DNA of 64,000 bases from Thermodesulfobium narugense DSM 14796. GTDB lineage: Bacteria > Thermodesulfobiota > Thermodesulfobiia > Thermodesulfobiales > Thermodesulfobiaceae. The notes beneath the pieces were generated by a model, which saw only the letters and a list, made by a program, of their open reading frames with translations, searched no databases and was not told the origin of the DNA. The stretch is taken from positions 1,819,001-1,883,000 of the forward strand of contig NC_015499.1 of the NCBI RefSeq assembly GCF_000212395.1, in the 5' to 3' direction. Of the stretch, positions 9,975 to 19,320 are shown one piece after another. The first letter of the stretch is position 1. The number at the start of each line of letters is the position of its first letter. The position numbers were made by a program, and so were the translations under genes.

Positions 9975-11660
9975 TTAGGATCTTAAAATTTCAATAAGCA
10001 ATTTTAAGCACAATAGAATCGCTAAAACAAAACCTAAAAATCCAGGCAAAGGATAGCCAAATATTTTAAGGTTCGTTTGAAATTGAAAAAGTATTGATGA
10101 ACCTATCACCAACGATGCAATTATGATAGCAAGACTAAGACGATTTCCTAATTTATCAATGTGATTGATAAGACTTTCTAATCCCTTGTGATCGAATCTA
10201 ATTGTAAGATTGTCATCTCTAAGTTTTGAAAGAATCTCTCTTAAATTAGAAGGGAGTTCCTTAAAGAGTGAAGTTGTATCTCCAAGGATAAAAGAAAAAT
10301 CTTTAGAAATTCTAGAAAGATTTATGTCTTTTAACATTAGGTTTTTAATATGAGATCTTAAGTATTCTATCATGTTAAATTCTGGATAAAGTACTCTACC
10401 AATGCCTTCATGAATTACTAAAGCTCTTAGCATTAATACTAACGTGGTTGGGAAACGAATCTTATATTTTCTAATTATGTCTAAAAATTCTTCAATCAGC
10501 GTCCCCACGTTAAGATCTTTTAAAGGGACTTCATAATATCGTTCCAAAAAATCAAATAAATCAATTCTAAAGTTTATTATATCTTTTGGTTGAGGAGCTA
10601 TGTTAAGACTTAAAATAGCCTTTATCAATAAATTTACATTTTTATCTAAAATAGCTCTCAAGACACTGATAAGCCAATCTACAATAGTATCATCAAGAAT
10701 GCCTACCATCCCAAAATCTACAAAGGCCATAACGTTGTTATTTAGAAGAAATATATTTCCAGGATGAGGATCCGCATGAAAAAAATGACATTCAAAAATC
10801 TCTCTTAGGATAAAATGAGCACCGTTAAGAGCAACGCTCTTTTTGTCCACATTTAGATCGGGAAAGTTATCAACCTCAGAGAGCTTATATCCATTTATAT
10901 ATTCCATTGTCAAAACTTTTGGTGCAGTTAAATCCCAGTAAACCTTTGGAAAATAAACTGTCTTATCGTTTTTAAAACATTTACTAAATCTCTCAATATT
11001 GCGCCCTTCTCTAATAAAGTCTAATTCTTTTCGAATAGTCTTCGCAAATTCCTCAACAATTCTATCAGGCTCATAATAACCGATTTCTGAAAAGTGTTTT
11101 TTCAATAAAATAGCAAAGTCGTATAAAATTTTGATATCTGATTCAATAATCTTTTCTATTCCAGGCCTTTGGACTTTAACAGCTACCTCTTTTTTAGTTT
11201 TAGTTATAGCTTTGTGTACCTGGGCCAAAGAACCTGCTGCTATGGGAGTTTCATCAAAAGATGTAAACATCTCTTCAAGGGGCCTTTTAAACTGGCTTTC
11301 TATGACTTCTCTAACCTTTATAAAAGGAAACGGGGGGACATTGTCTTGTAATTTGCTTAACTCTTCTATAAATTGATTCGAGAGAAGGTCAGGTCTACAG
11401 CTCAATATCTGACCAAATTTTATAAAAGTAGGCCCAAGTTCCTCTAAAACTAAACGTACTCTTTCTGGCGTAGAAAGACGTTCTATACCAGTTTTTTCCT
11501 TTCTAACAGTTCCCCTTTGCCAGAAAATAAAAAATCTAAACCCTAGGCGCCCTTCAACCTTATCAAGAATATCTTCAAAGCCATAGCGAATTAAAACTGA
11601 AAATATTGTTAAATAGCGCTTTAACTCTCTATAACTTCTCCCTATTTTAAGTAAAAACAC
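9975..11660 (-). CDS. UbiB/AarF/ABC1-family atypical kinase
   Basis: A 561-residue UbiB-family protein-kinase-like ATPase. It has the KFGQ motif (81-84), the Ala-rich nucleotide loop AAGSLAQVH (141-149), Lys162 in VAVKVQRPG, HADPHPGN (295-302) and DFG (315-317). One or two C-terminal membrane helices (about 508-525 and 535-557) anchor it. In aerobes these proteins support ubiquinone synthesis; here the role is probably lipid or quinone handling, but no quinone gene is in the window. It lies 16 nt after the phasin-like gene on the same strand, a pairing I recall from other bacteria. Confidence 0.9.
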   Translation of the reverse strand: MFLLKIGRSYRELKRYLTIFSVLIRYGFEDILDKVEGRLGFRFFIFWQRGTVRKEKTGIERLSTPERVRLVLEELGPTFIKFGQILSCRPDLLSNQFIEELSKLQDNVPPFPFIKVREVIESQFKRPLEEMFTSFDETPIAAGSLAQVHKAITKTKKEVAVKVQRPGIEKIIESDIKILYDFAILLKKHFSEIGYYEPDRIVEEFAKTIRKELDFIREGRNIERFSKCFKNDKTVYFPKVYWDLTAPKVLTMEYINGYKLSEVDNFPDLNVDKKSVALNGAHFILREIFECHFFHADPHPGNIFLLNNNVMAFVDFGMVGILDDTIVDWLISVLRAILDKNVNLLIKAILSLNIAPQPKDIINFRIDLFDFLERYYEVPLKDLNVGTLIEEFLDIIRKYKIRFPTTLVLMLRALVIHEGIGRVLYPEFNMIEYLRSHIKNLMLKDINLSRISKDFSFILGDTTSLFKELPSNLREILSKLRDDNLTIRFDHKGLESLINHIDKLGNRLSLAIIIASLVIGSSILFQFQTNLKIFGYPLPGFLGFVLAILLCLKLLIEILRS

Positions 11661-11676
11661 AGATTAACAATTATCT

Positions 11677-11967
11677 TTAAGAATTTTTCTTCTCTATCTC
11701 ATCAAGTCTCCTTAAAATTTTTTCCATATCATCTTTGGTAGGCACACCCATTTCGGATATAGTTTTTTTAACTACTTCAGAAACCTTTTGCGTCAATTCC
11801 TTTTCATGCTTATCTATCTGATCAAGAAGATTGTTTACTACCTTATACTTTTCTTCCTTTGCAACTTCACCTCTCTTAACTAATTCATCAACTAATTTCT
11901 CAGCTTTTTCTCTAGTAATATCCATCACGCCAAGTCCCATTAGTAAGGCCTTGTTAATTAAATTCAT
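11677..11967 (-). CDS. Phasin-like / PhaI-PhaF helical protein
   Basis: A 96-residue, almost wholly alpha-helical, highly charged protein with heptad-like spacing, resembling the short phasin (PHA granule-associated, TIGR01837-type) family. The typical signature is a start around KALLMGLG followed by a KAEKLVDELVKRGE helix. Granule binding is not proven, since no PHA synthase is in the window. The ATG has AAGGAGGG about 6 nt upstream. It is divergent from the SRP RNA gene and upstream of the UbiB-like gene, in one probable operon. Confidence 0.7.
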   Translation of the reverse strand: MNLINKALLMGLGVMDITREKAEKLVDELVKRGEVAKEEKYKVVNNLLDQIDKHEKELTQKVSEVVKKTISEMGVPTKDDMEKILRRLDEIEKKNS

Positions 11968-12153
11968 CTTTTTCCCTCCTTAAGATAGAACTAAAAAATT
12001 AGCTAAACTACTTTAACTTTTAATTTTACTACCAGTATATTAGTTTTAAATAAGATTAAAAATAATATCAAAAATATAAAATGAATAGTGTAACTTTCTT
12101 TGCTATAAATAGATAGATAACATATTTACCCTTACTTCATGTTAGAATATTAT

Positions 12154-12430
<277 letters not shown>

Positions 12431-12476
12431 TTAATTATATTATTTTTTAATATTTAATATTTTGAGAAAGGACGTT

Positions 12477-12869
12477 ATGTTGATAGCAGATGATTGGTGT
12501 TTTGCTTGTGGAAGGGCTAACCCATTAGGACTTCGTCTTGAGATATCTCAAGACAATGAAGGCGTATTTACCACATTTCAATTTCAAAAAAACCACCAAG
12601 GATGGAATAATATTGTGCACGGCGGAATAATATCAACGCTTCTAGATGAATTAAGCACCTGGGCAGCGGTTAAATTAGGGCACAACGTAGTAACAGCTCA
12701 GCTAATAGTAAAATTCAAAAAACCTATCACTATAGGCACCTATGTAAGGGTATTTGCTAAAGTAACTGAAGACAAGGGTCGCCTAATTTATGCAAAATCT
12801 CAAATAGAAAGCCTCGATAAAACTATATTATATGCTACAGGACTAGCCACTTTATCAGTTATAAGATGA
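12477..12869 (+). CDS. PaaI-family hotdog thioesterase
   Basis: A small hotdog-fold acyl-CoA thioesterase (130 residues). The N-terminal WCFACGRANPLGLRL segment and the catalytic-helix region VHGGIISTLLDELSTWA are typical of the PaaI/YbgC-like group. I choose the ATG at 12477 because GAGAAAGGA ends 4 nt before it; an upstream in-frame TTG at 12462 has no such site. The 3' end overlaps smpB by 4 nt (ATGA). The physiological substrate is not apparent. Confidence 0.85.
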   Translation: MLIADDWCFACGRANPLGLRLEISQDNEGVFTTFQFQKNHQGWNNIVHGGIISTLLDELSTWAAVKLGHNVVTAQLIVKFKKPITIGTYVRVFAKVTEDKGRLIYAKSQIESLDKTILYATGLATLSVIR

Positions 12870-13312
12870 GTAGTTTTTCTCCTATAATAGAAAACAGAAA
12901 AGCACGATACGAATATGAGATACTGGAAACCCTTGAAACTGGAATAGAACTTAAAGGCACAGAAGTAAAATCGCTTCGACTTGGCAAAGCTTCTTTTTCT
13001 GGATCGTATTGTCAGGTTGAAAGGGGCGAGCTTTGGATTTATGATTTTCACATATCCCCATATGAACAGGGGAACATTTTCAATCTTGATCCGAAAAGAA
13101 AAAGGAGACTCCTTGCTCACAGAAGTGAAATACTTAGGTTATACAATGCTGTAAAGCGTAAAGGGCTCACATTAATACCACTAAAGTTATATTGGAAAAG
13201 AGGAATAGCAAAAGTCCAAGTTGGACTCGCTAGAGGCAAAAAATTATATGATAAGAGAGAGACTATTAAAAAGAGAACAATGGAAAAAGAAAGTAGGAGA
13301 GGAGAATACTAA
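12866..13312 (+). CDS. smpB: SsrA-binding protein SmpB
   Basis: Binds tmRNA and delivers it to stalled ribosomes for trans-translation. The 148-residue length and sequence match the family: NRKARYEYEILETLETGIELKGTEVKSLR at the start (quoted in parts: NRKARYEYEI, GIELKGTEVKSLR), the IPLKLYWKRG and KVQVGLARGKKLYDKR core, and a basic C-terminal tail. It overlaps the thioesterase by 4 nt and is followed 20 nt later by sppA. No tmRNA gene is in the window. Confidence 0.97.
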   Translation: MSSFSPIIENRKARYEYEILETLETGIELKGTEVKSLRLGKASFSGSYCQVERGELWIYDFHISPYEQGNIFNLDPKRKRRLLAHRSEILRLYNAVKRKGLTLIPLKLYWKRGIAKVQVGLARGKKLYDKRETIKKRTMEKESRRGEY

Positions 13313-13331
13313 ATTATGAAGAGAGTCAAAA

Positions 13332-14201
13332 ATGCTTAAAAGACTTAGTCTAGCCCTTATATTTCTTTTGATATTAACTATTGTTTTTTCTTTGGGCTAT
13401 ATGGCAGCAAAGTTTAAGCCAGCAGGCGCTAAAGTCGGTTATATCGAAATAAATGGAACGATAAACGATCAAACCAGCGAATCAGTATCATCAGCTATCA
13501 GGAGAGCTAAGCAAGACCCAAATATTAGGGGAATACTTTTAAGGGTAAATAGTCCCGGAGGGTCGGTTGGTGCTAGCCAGGAGATATTTGAGACCCTAAT
13601 GAACTACAAAGAAAGTACAGGAAAGCCTATTATTGTTTCTATGGGAGATGTGGCCGCTTCTGGTGGTTATTATGTTTCTTTAGCGGGCGATAAAATTTTT
13701 GCCCTGCCGTCCACTCTCACTGGAAGCATAGGCGTAATCGCTAATATATTAGATATCCATGAACTTATGAAAAACATTGGCATAAAGGAAGAAACCTTAA
13801 AAACTGGAGAATATAAAGATACAGGTTCTATGTTCAGGTCTCTCACCCCAAAAGACAAAGAATATTTAATGGGCCTTATTGGAGATTCATATGGTCAATT
13901 TTTATACGACGTTTCAACAAGACGCAATATCCCTCTTGACAAGCTAAAAAGTATAGCAGATGGAAGAGTTTTTTCTGGGGCAAAAGCAAAGTCGCTTGGA
14001 CTAATAGATGAACTTGGTACTCTTAACGACACTATAGATTACATGAAAAATCTACTGGGGGTTAAAAAGATTACATTAGAAAAGCTAAACAGCAAAAATA
14101 TTTTAGAAGAACTGATGAACACTTCATCAAAAACTGATGTAGAACAAAAAAACTTTTTGATGTATATTCTTCCTTTTTTTAAAAATAATTTATTAAAATA
14201 A
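13332..14201 (+). CDS. sppA: Signal peptide peptidase SppA, short form
   Basis: A 289-residue single-domain SppA that cleaves leftover signal peptides in the membrane. Residues 5-25 form the membrane anchor. The serine protease domain shows VNSPGGSVGAS (72-82), the nucleophile Ser110 in VAASGGYY and the general base Lys162 in GEYKDTGS, the Ser/Lys dyad. The length fits the short Bacillus-type enzyme rather than the double-domain E. coli form. It is followed by two cupin genes. Confidence 0.94.
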   Translation: MLKRLSLALIFLLILTIVFSLGYMAAKFKPAGAKVGYIEINGTINDQTSESVSSAIRRAKQDPNIRGILLRVNSPGGSVGASQEIFETLMNYKESTGKPIIVSMGDVAASGGYYVSLAGDKIFALPSTLTGSIGVIANILDIHELMKNIGIKEETLKTGEYKDTGSMFRSLTPKDKEYLMGLIGDSYGQFLYDVSTRRNIPLDKLKSIADGRVFSGAKAKSLGLIDELGTLNDTIDYMKNLLGVKKITLEKLNSKNILEELMNTSSKTDVEQKNFLMYILPFFKNNLLK

Positions 14202-14224
14202 AAAATAAATTTTAGGAGGTTATA

Positions 14225-14575
14225 GTGGCTAAAATTGGAAATTCCTTTGAAGTTGAAAACAAAAAAATGGAGGTAGATGGCGCTAAGGGTGCAAGTATTA
14301 GATGGCTTATAACGCCTGAAGACGGCGCACCTAATTTTGCAATGAGGATGATCACCATTGAACCAAATGGACAAAGTCCTGCTCATTCACACGATTTTGA
14401 ACACGAGATGTTTGTATTAGAAGGAGAGGCAACTGTAGTCTCAGATAATTCAGAGACAAAGGTATCAGAAGGGTCCTTCATTTTTATAAAACCTGGTGAA
14501 TTTCATACTGTTAAAAATACCGGTACAAAAGTTTGCAGGTTTTTGTGCATGGTACCAAACTATTCCATAAAGTAA
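14225..14575 (+). CDS. Cupin-domain protein with complete metal site
   Basis: A 116-residue single-domain cupin. The first motif supplies His54, His56 and Glu61 (HSHDFEHE), and the second motif supplies His94 (GEFHTV), so all four metal ligands are present. The start is GTG (14225), 6 nt after AGGAGG. Function is unknown; such small cupins range from sugar-binding to dioxygenase-like. It is followed 10 nt later by a second, degenerate cupin. Confidence 0.82.
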   Translation: MAKIGNSFEVENKKMEVDGAKGASIRWLITPEDGAPNFAMRMITIEPNGQSPAHSHDFEHEMFVLEGEATVVSDNSETKVSEGSFIFIKPGEFHTVKNTGTKVCRFLCMVPNYSIK

Positions 14576-14585
14576 GGGTGAAATA

Positions 14586-14966
14586 ATGCTACCAAGACTA
14601 AAAAATTTAAACAAACTCGCTTTCGAAAGAAAAAACGGCATAAACAAAAAGATCGTATTTTCTCCAAACACTGATGGCAATCATTTTTTGTCACTGCATC
14701 TTTATGAGGGTGTGCCAGGAGAAGAAATCAAACTTGACACAGAGGTGGGCGATGAAATAATTGTTGTAATCAATGGCAGTCTAAAAGTAAACATTAATGA
14801 CGTTGAATATCATGTAAAAAAGGACATGTCTATCCTTTTACCCTCAGGCGCAAGCTATCAGCTTATAATTGAAGGAGGGGAACCGCTAAAGGCTTTTGTA
14901 ATAGGCTGTGAACAATGTATTCTTGCAAGCGACTTGAAAAAAGAATTTGAATCGGTAACAGAATAA
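14586..14966 (+). CDS. Degenerate cupin-like protein
   Basis: A 126-residue protein whose beta pattern (EIIVVINGSLKVNIND, then LLPSGASYQLIIEGG) follows the cupin barrel. The metal-binding His residues are missing: the HxH position reads as LDTE. It may be a non-catalytic partner of the adjacent intact cupin, which it follows by 10 nt on the same strand. One Cys-containing loop (GCEQC) lies near the C-terminus. No specific function can be assigned. Confidence 0.65.
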   Translation: MLPRLKNLNKLAFERKNGINKKIVFSPNTDGNHFLSLHLYEGVPGEEIKLDTEVGDEIIVVINGSLKVNINDVEYHVKKDMSILLPSGASYQLIIEGGEPLKAFVIGCEQCILASDLKKEFESVTE

Positions 14967-14976
14967 GAATAGAAAT

Positions 14977-15570
14977 ATGTTTACTGGTATCATAGAAGAT
15001 GTTGGCCAAATAATTTCCTTTTCTCCACAAGGATATGGCTATAAAATTAAAATTTCTTTTAAAAAACAATTTGATGATTTAAAAATTTCTGATTCTATCG
15101 CAGTTGATGGTGTTTGTCTGACGGTAACAAAAATAAACGGTCAATCCTTTGAAGCCGATATCTCAAAAGAAACTGTTTCTGTTACTACTTTTAAACATTT
15201 GAAAGCTGGAATGAAAGTGAATCTTGAAAGAGCAATGAAACACGACTCAAGATTTGGAGGACACATCGTGCTTGGTCATGTAGATGCTGTGGGGAAAATT
15301 GCATCCATCAAGAGTGAAAAGTTGAATACAATACTTACTGTAGAATTCCCTCTCCAACTAAAAAAATATATAGCTCATAAAGGCTCTATCGCTATAAACG
15401 GAATAAGCTTAACTATAGCTGCAGTAAAAGAAAATTCTTTTGACGTGGCGCTCATACCTCTAACTATAAAGGAAACTTCTCTTTCAGACAAGAAAGTAGG
15501 CTCACTCGTTAATATTGAAGTCGACGTTATATCAAGATATATTGAAAATCTGCTGAAGTATAAGGATTAG
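14977..15570 (+). CDS. ribE: Riboflavin synthase, alpha chain
   Basis: Dismutates two 6,7-dimethyl-8-ribityllumazines to give riboflavin. The 197-residue protein consists of two homologous lumazine-binding domains: MFTGIIEDVG ... GVCLTV in the first, and HIVLGHVDAVG ... GISLTI in the second. No other rib genes and no FMN riboswitch are visible around it. It ends directly before the DNA glycosylase start codon. Confidence 0.96.
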   Translation: MFTGIIEDVGQIISFSPQGYGYKIKISFKKQFDDLKISDSIAVDGVCLTVTKINGQSFEADISKETVSVTTFKHLKAGMKVNLERAMKHDSRFGGHIVLGHVDAVGKIASIKSEKLNTILTVEFPLQLKKYIAHKGSIAINGISLTIAAVKENSFDVALIPLTIKETSLSDKKVGSLVNIEVDVISRYIENLLKYKD

Positions 15571-16236
15571 TTGACAAAAGAAATTGATCTTTTAAAAAAT
15601 TATGAAATTTTATATGATACTTTTGGCCCTCAGGGCTGGTGGCCAGCTGATAGTCCATTGGAAGTTATAGTTGGTGCTGTTTTTACTCAAAACACTTCGT
15701 GGAAAAATGTAGAAAAGGCTATCTTCAAATTAAAACAGGAAAATTTATTGACCCTTAATAAATTGGTTGATATTGAACAGGACAAACTTGCAATGTTTAT
15801 TAAGTCTGTTGGATATTACAACATAAAAGCCAAAAGATTAAAAAACCTTATATCAGAAATATATAGAAATTTCAAAAAAATCGAAGAGGTTAAAAAATTA
15901 GATTTAATCGATGCAAGAAGATTTCTTCTCGGTATAAACGGCATTGGATATGAAACTGCTGATTCTATTCTTCTTTATGCTCTTGAATACCCCATATTTG
16001 TAATTGACACATACACTCTAAGATGGCTCGAAAGGCTTAATATAAAATTTTCTGGTAACAAAAAGGAGATTTATCATAAATCACAAGATTTCTTTATGAA
16101 GAATTTGCCAAATGAAACTGAATTGTTCAAAGAATATCACGCTCTAATTGTAAAACTTGGAAAAGAATTTTGTAAGAAGAAACCAGATTGCAAAGAATGC
16201 CCTTTTCTTGTCAAAGCTCAACAACACTTTCTATAA
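15571..16236 (+). CDS. MagIII-like HhH-GPD DNA glycosylase
   Basis: A 221-residue base-excision glycosylase of the endonuclease III superfamily. The helix-hairpin-helix is LLGINGIGYETA (119-130) and the catalytic Asp is Asp146 (VIDTY). The lysine that makes Nth a lyase is replaced by Glu128 (GYETAD), as I recall for Helicobacter MagIII (GKESAD), so this is likely a monofunctional alkyl-base glycosylase. Only three C-terminal Cys (201, 207, 210) remain of the usual four Fe-S ligands. The start is TTG, directly after ribE. The tail overlaps the convergent efflux gene by 26 nt. Confidence 0.82.
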   Translation: MTKEIDLLKNYEILYDTFGPQGWWPADSPLEVIVGAVFTQNTSWKNVEKAIFKLKQENLLTLNKLVDIEQDKLAMFIKSVGYYNIKAKRLKNLISEIYRNFKKIEEVKKLDLIDARRFLLGINGIGYETADSILLYALEYPIFVIDTYTLRWLERLNIKFSGNKKEIYHKSQDFFMKNLPNETELFKEYHALIVKLGKEFCKKKPDCKECPFLVKAQQHFL

Positions 16237-17842
16237 CCTTTGAATCTTCTTTATTCTTTAGCTTATCAGGTCTAGTATCTCTAATTAGAAAGCTAAACAA
16301 AGTAGCTACAATAAATAGAAAGAGTATCCAAAAAAACGTAGTATTATAAGCCATAATAGCTGCATGACGGTCAATATAATTGCTCAAAATCGCAAAAGTC
16401 TTGTCCGGCAAATCAGCAGGTGTAGAGCCCGCATTTTGCATCAAAGCTCCACTTAGGCCAGCAAACCAAGTGCTAAGTATTGGAGACGTAGTAGCAGGGC
16501 TAACCAAAGAGCTTTGCGTATAAAATGGGTTGTTTGTAACGATGTGTTCTACCATATATGCTCTGTTTATAGTTGTGGAGTTTTCAAGCATGGTAGCAAA
16601 AACAGCTATCCCAACGCTGCCACATACAGTTCTTATAAGATTAAAAAGTCCAGATGCTCCAAACATATACCTTTTTTCAACAGTCATTAGAGCTGCAGTG
16701 CTCAAGGACACAAATATAAAAGCAAAGGCAACTCCCTGAATTAACTGAGGAACCAGTATATCCCAAGCATTAGTGTTAAGATTCATTACAGTTAGAGGGT
16801 AAAAGCTAATTGTAGCCAATACTGTAGCAATAAAAATCATCTTTTTTGGTCCCAAAAAATTATATATTCTTCCTGCAAGTGGCATGGCAAAAGCCATAGC
16901 AAGGCTTCTTGGCATAAGAGCCAAGCCAGATTCCATCACCGAATAACCAAGAAGGCTCTCAAAAAGCATCGGCAATAAAAACAAGCTCCCGAAGAGACCC
17001 ATGCCAAAAATCCCACCAAGTGCAGTAGCACTGGTAAAGGATAGGTCCTTTAAAACCCTTAACTCAACAATAGGTTTATCAGTTTTTAACTCCCAAATTA
17101 TAAACAATATAAGAGAAACTGCACTGGTAACAGCAAGTCTTACTATAAAATCAGACTCGAACCAAGAATTTTCCTGGCCTTTTTCGAGCATTATCTGTAG
17201 GGTTGAAAGGCCTATCGTCATTAATATAAGTCCTATATAATCAATTTTACCGGTATGTCTCTCTCGATCAGAAGACTCTTTTAAAAAGAAAGAGATTAGT
17301 ATTAGGTTCAATATTATAAATGGCATATTTATATAAAAAATCCAGTTCCAGCTATAGTTATCAGTAATATAGCCGCCGAGTGTAGGTCCAATACCGGGTC
17401 CCAAAACAACCCCCATACCAAAGATACCCATAGCCTTTCCTTGTTCTTCTGGAGGAAACGTTTCTCTGAGAATTGCCTGTGACATAGGAATTAGAGCGCC
17501 GCCGCCCACCCCTTGGATAACTCTAAAAAAGATCATCGATTCCATATTCCAAGCAAGGCCGCACAAAAATGAACCTACTCCAAAAATAATCACGCTAAAC
17601 GTGAAGAATCTTACTTTGCCAAACAAGTCGCTTAAAAAACCAACCGCGGGCATCACAACCACATTTGATAACATATATGCTGTTGAAACCCAGGTAATTT
17701 CAGTAACTGACGCACCAAGAGAACCCCTCATATTCGGCAAAGCAACGTTTACAATACTGGTGTCAAGGGCGGCTACCAGCGTGCTTATCATTATTGTAAG
17801 TGTTACCATCCATTTATTCGGTAAAGCAGTATCTGTAGACAT
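16211..17842 (-). CDS. DHA2-family (EmrB/QacA) drug efflux transporter
   Basis: An MFS proton-coupled exporter with 14 predicted membrane helices. The N-terminal ALDTSIVNVALP helix, the motif A-like GFLSDLFGKVRFF, and the motif C segment GVVLGPGIGPTLGGY are characteristic of DHA2 pumps. I favour the ATG at 17842; the frame stays open to 17890, and AAGGA lies about 15 nt upstream of this ATG, so the start is uncertain. It follows a membrane-fusion protein gene by about 130 nt, forming an EmrAB-type pump. The outer membrane partner is not in the window. Confidence 0.92.
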   Translation of the reverse strand: MSTDTALPNKWMVTLTIMISTLVAALDTSIVNVALPNMRGSLGASVTEITWVSTAYMLSNVVVMPAVGFLSDLFGKVRFFTFSVIIFGVGSFLCGLAWNMESMIFFRVIQGVGGGALIPMSQAILRETFPPEEQGKAMGIFGMGVVLGPGIGPTLGGYITDNYSWNWIFYINMPFIILNLILISFFLKESSDRERHTGKIDYIGLILMTIGLSTLQIMLEKGQENSWFESDFIVRLAVTSAVSLILFIIWELKTDKPIVELRVLKDLSFTSATALGGIFGMGLFGSLFLLPMLFESLLGYSVMESGLALMPRSLAMAFAMPLAGRIYNFLGPKKMIFIATVLATISFYPLTVMNLNTNAWDILVPQLIQGVAFAFIFVSLSTAALMTVEKRYMFGASGLFNLIRTVCGSVGIAVFATMLENSTTINRAYMVEHIVTNNPFYTQSSLVSPATTSPILSTWFAGLSGALMQNAGSTPADLPDKTFAILSNYIDRHAAIMAYNTTFFWILFLFIVATLFSFLIRDTRPDKLKNKEDSKVIESVVEL

Positions 17843-17972
17843 TATTAGTTTTTTCACATCCTTAGAATTGAAAATAAAGTATAAGCACAATAAATTAAAG
17901 TTTGTTTAATTCTTCATTTAGGAATGAAAACTTTAAACTAACTAATTAAAGTTGTTCAAAAAGGTCTGTTAA

Positions 17973-19058
17973 CTAAAATCCTGTATCCACATAAGGATTT
18001 ACAGAAAGCCCAGGATAAAGAGGATGTTTAGGATCATATGGGCTATCAATTGCTATCCTCACAGGTACCCTCTGAACAACTTTGACGAAGTTTCCTGTAG
18101 CGTTCTCGGGTGGCAAAAGACTAAATACTGCTCCTGTGCCTGGTTGGAAACTTTCAACGTGCCCTTCAAACTTAATTCCAGGGTAAGCATCAACGTATAT
18201 ATCTACCTTTTGACCCACTCTCATCTTGTCAAGCTGAGTCTCTTTAAAGTTTGCAGTAACCCATAGATCATTCTTTTTTACTAAAATGAACAAAGTCTGA
18301 CCCGGCACAGCATAGTTTCCTACTTCTGCAAACTTTTTTGCAATATAGCCGTCTTCTGGAGCATAAATTTTCGTTCTCTTAACGTTAACAAGGGCTTGAT
18401 CCAGATTTGCCTTAGCTTGTTTAATAGCATATAAAGCTGTAACCTTTTGGGCCCTGATGGTGTCTAGAGCCGCCTTAGCCTGAGCAACGGCTTTTTTTGC
18501 GGCTTCCATTGCAGCTACAGCAGTCTTTTCCTTGGTAACATAGGTATCATAAACGTCAGCTGAGACTGCATCTTGTTTGTAAAGATCTTCATACCTCACC
18601 TTTTCCTTTTGTGCAAGCTCTGCCTGTGCTTTAGCTGATGAATAGTTATCCATTGCTTGTTGCAAGGCAGCTTCAGCTTGTTTTTCAGAACTTTCGAGTT
18701 CATTGATTGTTGCCTTAGCTTTGTTTAGTGTAGCCTCGTTGAGATTAAGGGCATTTGTATAATCAGAAGTTTCAATTTCAGCTAGAACTTGACCTTTTTT
18801 CACTTCTTGATATCTCTCTACATTTACTGCAACAATCTTGCCTGATATCTCAGGAGAAATATAAATATACGTGCCTTCAACATATGCATCGTCTGTGCTC
18901 TGGTGGGTAAGAGAATAAACTATCTTTTGGTAAGCAAAAGGAGAAAGTATTACAAGCACAACTAAGAGAAATATAAGAAAACCCTTTTTGGAAGGCTTTT
19001 TTGGCTGTGGGAGTTTAAACTTAGCCTTGATATTGTTTTCTTTAAGTTGGTCTGACAT
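17973..19058 (-). CDS. HlyD/EmrA-type membrane fusion protein
   Basis: The periplasmic adaptor of the adjacent DHA2 pump, 361 residues. A cytoplasmic Lys-rich start is followed by one membrane helix (about 26-42), a first lipoyl half (YIYISPEISGKIVAVNV), a long Ala/Lys/Gln-rich coiled-coil hairpin (about 95-215), a second lipoyl half (IYAPEDGYIAKKF) and a beta-barrel domain. A clear promoter with a palindrome lies upstream (19095-19123). AGGAGG lies about 4 nt before the ATG. Confidence 0.93.
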   Translation of the reverse strand: MSDQLKENNIKAKFKLPQPKKPSKKGFLIFLLVVLVILSPFAYQKIVYSLTHQSTDDAYVEGTYIYISPEISGKIVAVNVERYQEVKKGQVLAEIETSDYTNALNLNEATLNKAKATINELESSEKQAEAALQQAMDNYSSAKAQAELAQKEKVRYEDLYKQDAVSADVYDTYVTKEKTAVAAMEAAKKAVAQAKAALDTIRAQKVTALYAIKQAKANLDQALVNVKRTKIYAPEDGYIAKKFAEVGNYAVPGQTLFILVKKNDLWVTANFKETQLDKMRVGQKVDIYVDAYPGIKFEGHVESFQPGTGAVFSLLPPENATGNFVKVVQRVPVRIAIDSPYDPKHPLYPGLSVNPYVDTGF

Positions 19059-19094
19059 AATTCCTCCTAAATAGTTTCTTATTGATAAAGTATT

Positions 19095-19123
19095 ATTTTA
19101 GTAAATACTGACCAATCAGTCAA
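19095..19123 (-). promoter_or_regulatory. Promoter of the efflux operon
   Basis: On the reverse strand TTGACT (19123-19118) is followed after 17 nt by TAAAAT (19100-19095), 37 nt before the adaptor start codon. The spacing and boxes fit a strong sigma-70-type promoter. Confidence 0.65.
19109..19122. promoter_or_regulatory. Operator-like palindrome over the efflux promoter
   Basis: The 14-bp imperfect palindrome TGACCAATCAGTCA has outer TGAC/GTCA arms. It covers most of the -35 box and the start of the spacer. Shape and place suit a TetR/AcrR-family repressor. No such regulator gene is in the window, so the repressor would act from elsewhere. Confidence 0.5.
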
Positions 19124-19260
19124 CCACATAATTTTATGTGAAAAATAGTCTAATTTAAAGATATATATAATTAAAAATGACAGAGTTTCATCTTTGATAG
19201 TTGGTTGTTATAAATAACTTAATTTTTTGGATACAGAAAGAATTCTAATGAAAAAAGGTA

Positions 19261-19287
19261 TTTACAAATTATTTAAAGTGATATAAT
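19261..19287 (+). promoter_or_regulatory. Possible promoter of the universal stress gene
   Basis: A perfect TATAAT (19282-19287) lies 33 nt before the uspA-like ATG. The best upstream box, TTTACA (19261-19266), gives a short 15-nt spacer, so the -10 is convincing and the -35 is not. Confidence 0.38.
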
Positions 19288-19320
19288 TTAGTTAGTAAAT
19301 ATTTTAAGGAGGCGTTTGAC

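Noticed and set aside
14880-14976. FMN riboswitch before riboflavin synthase
   Set aside because: The upstream gene leaves only 10 nt, which is too short for the aptamer.
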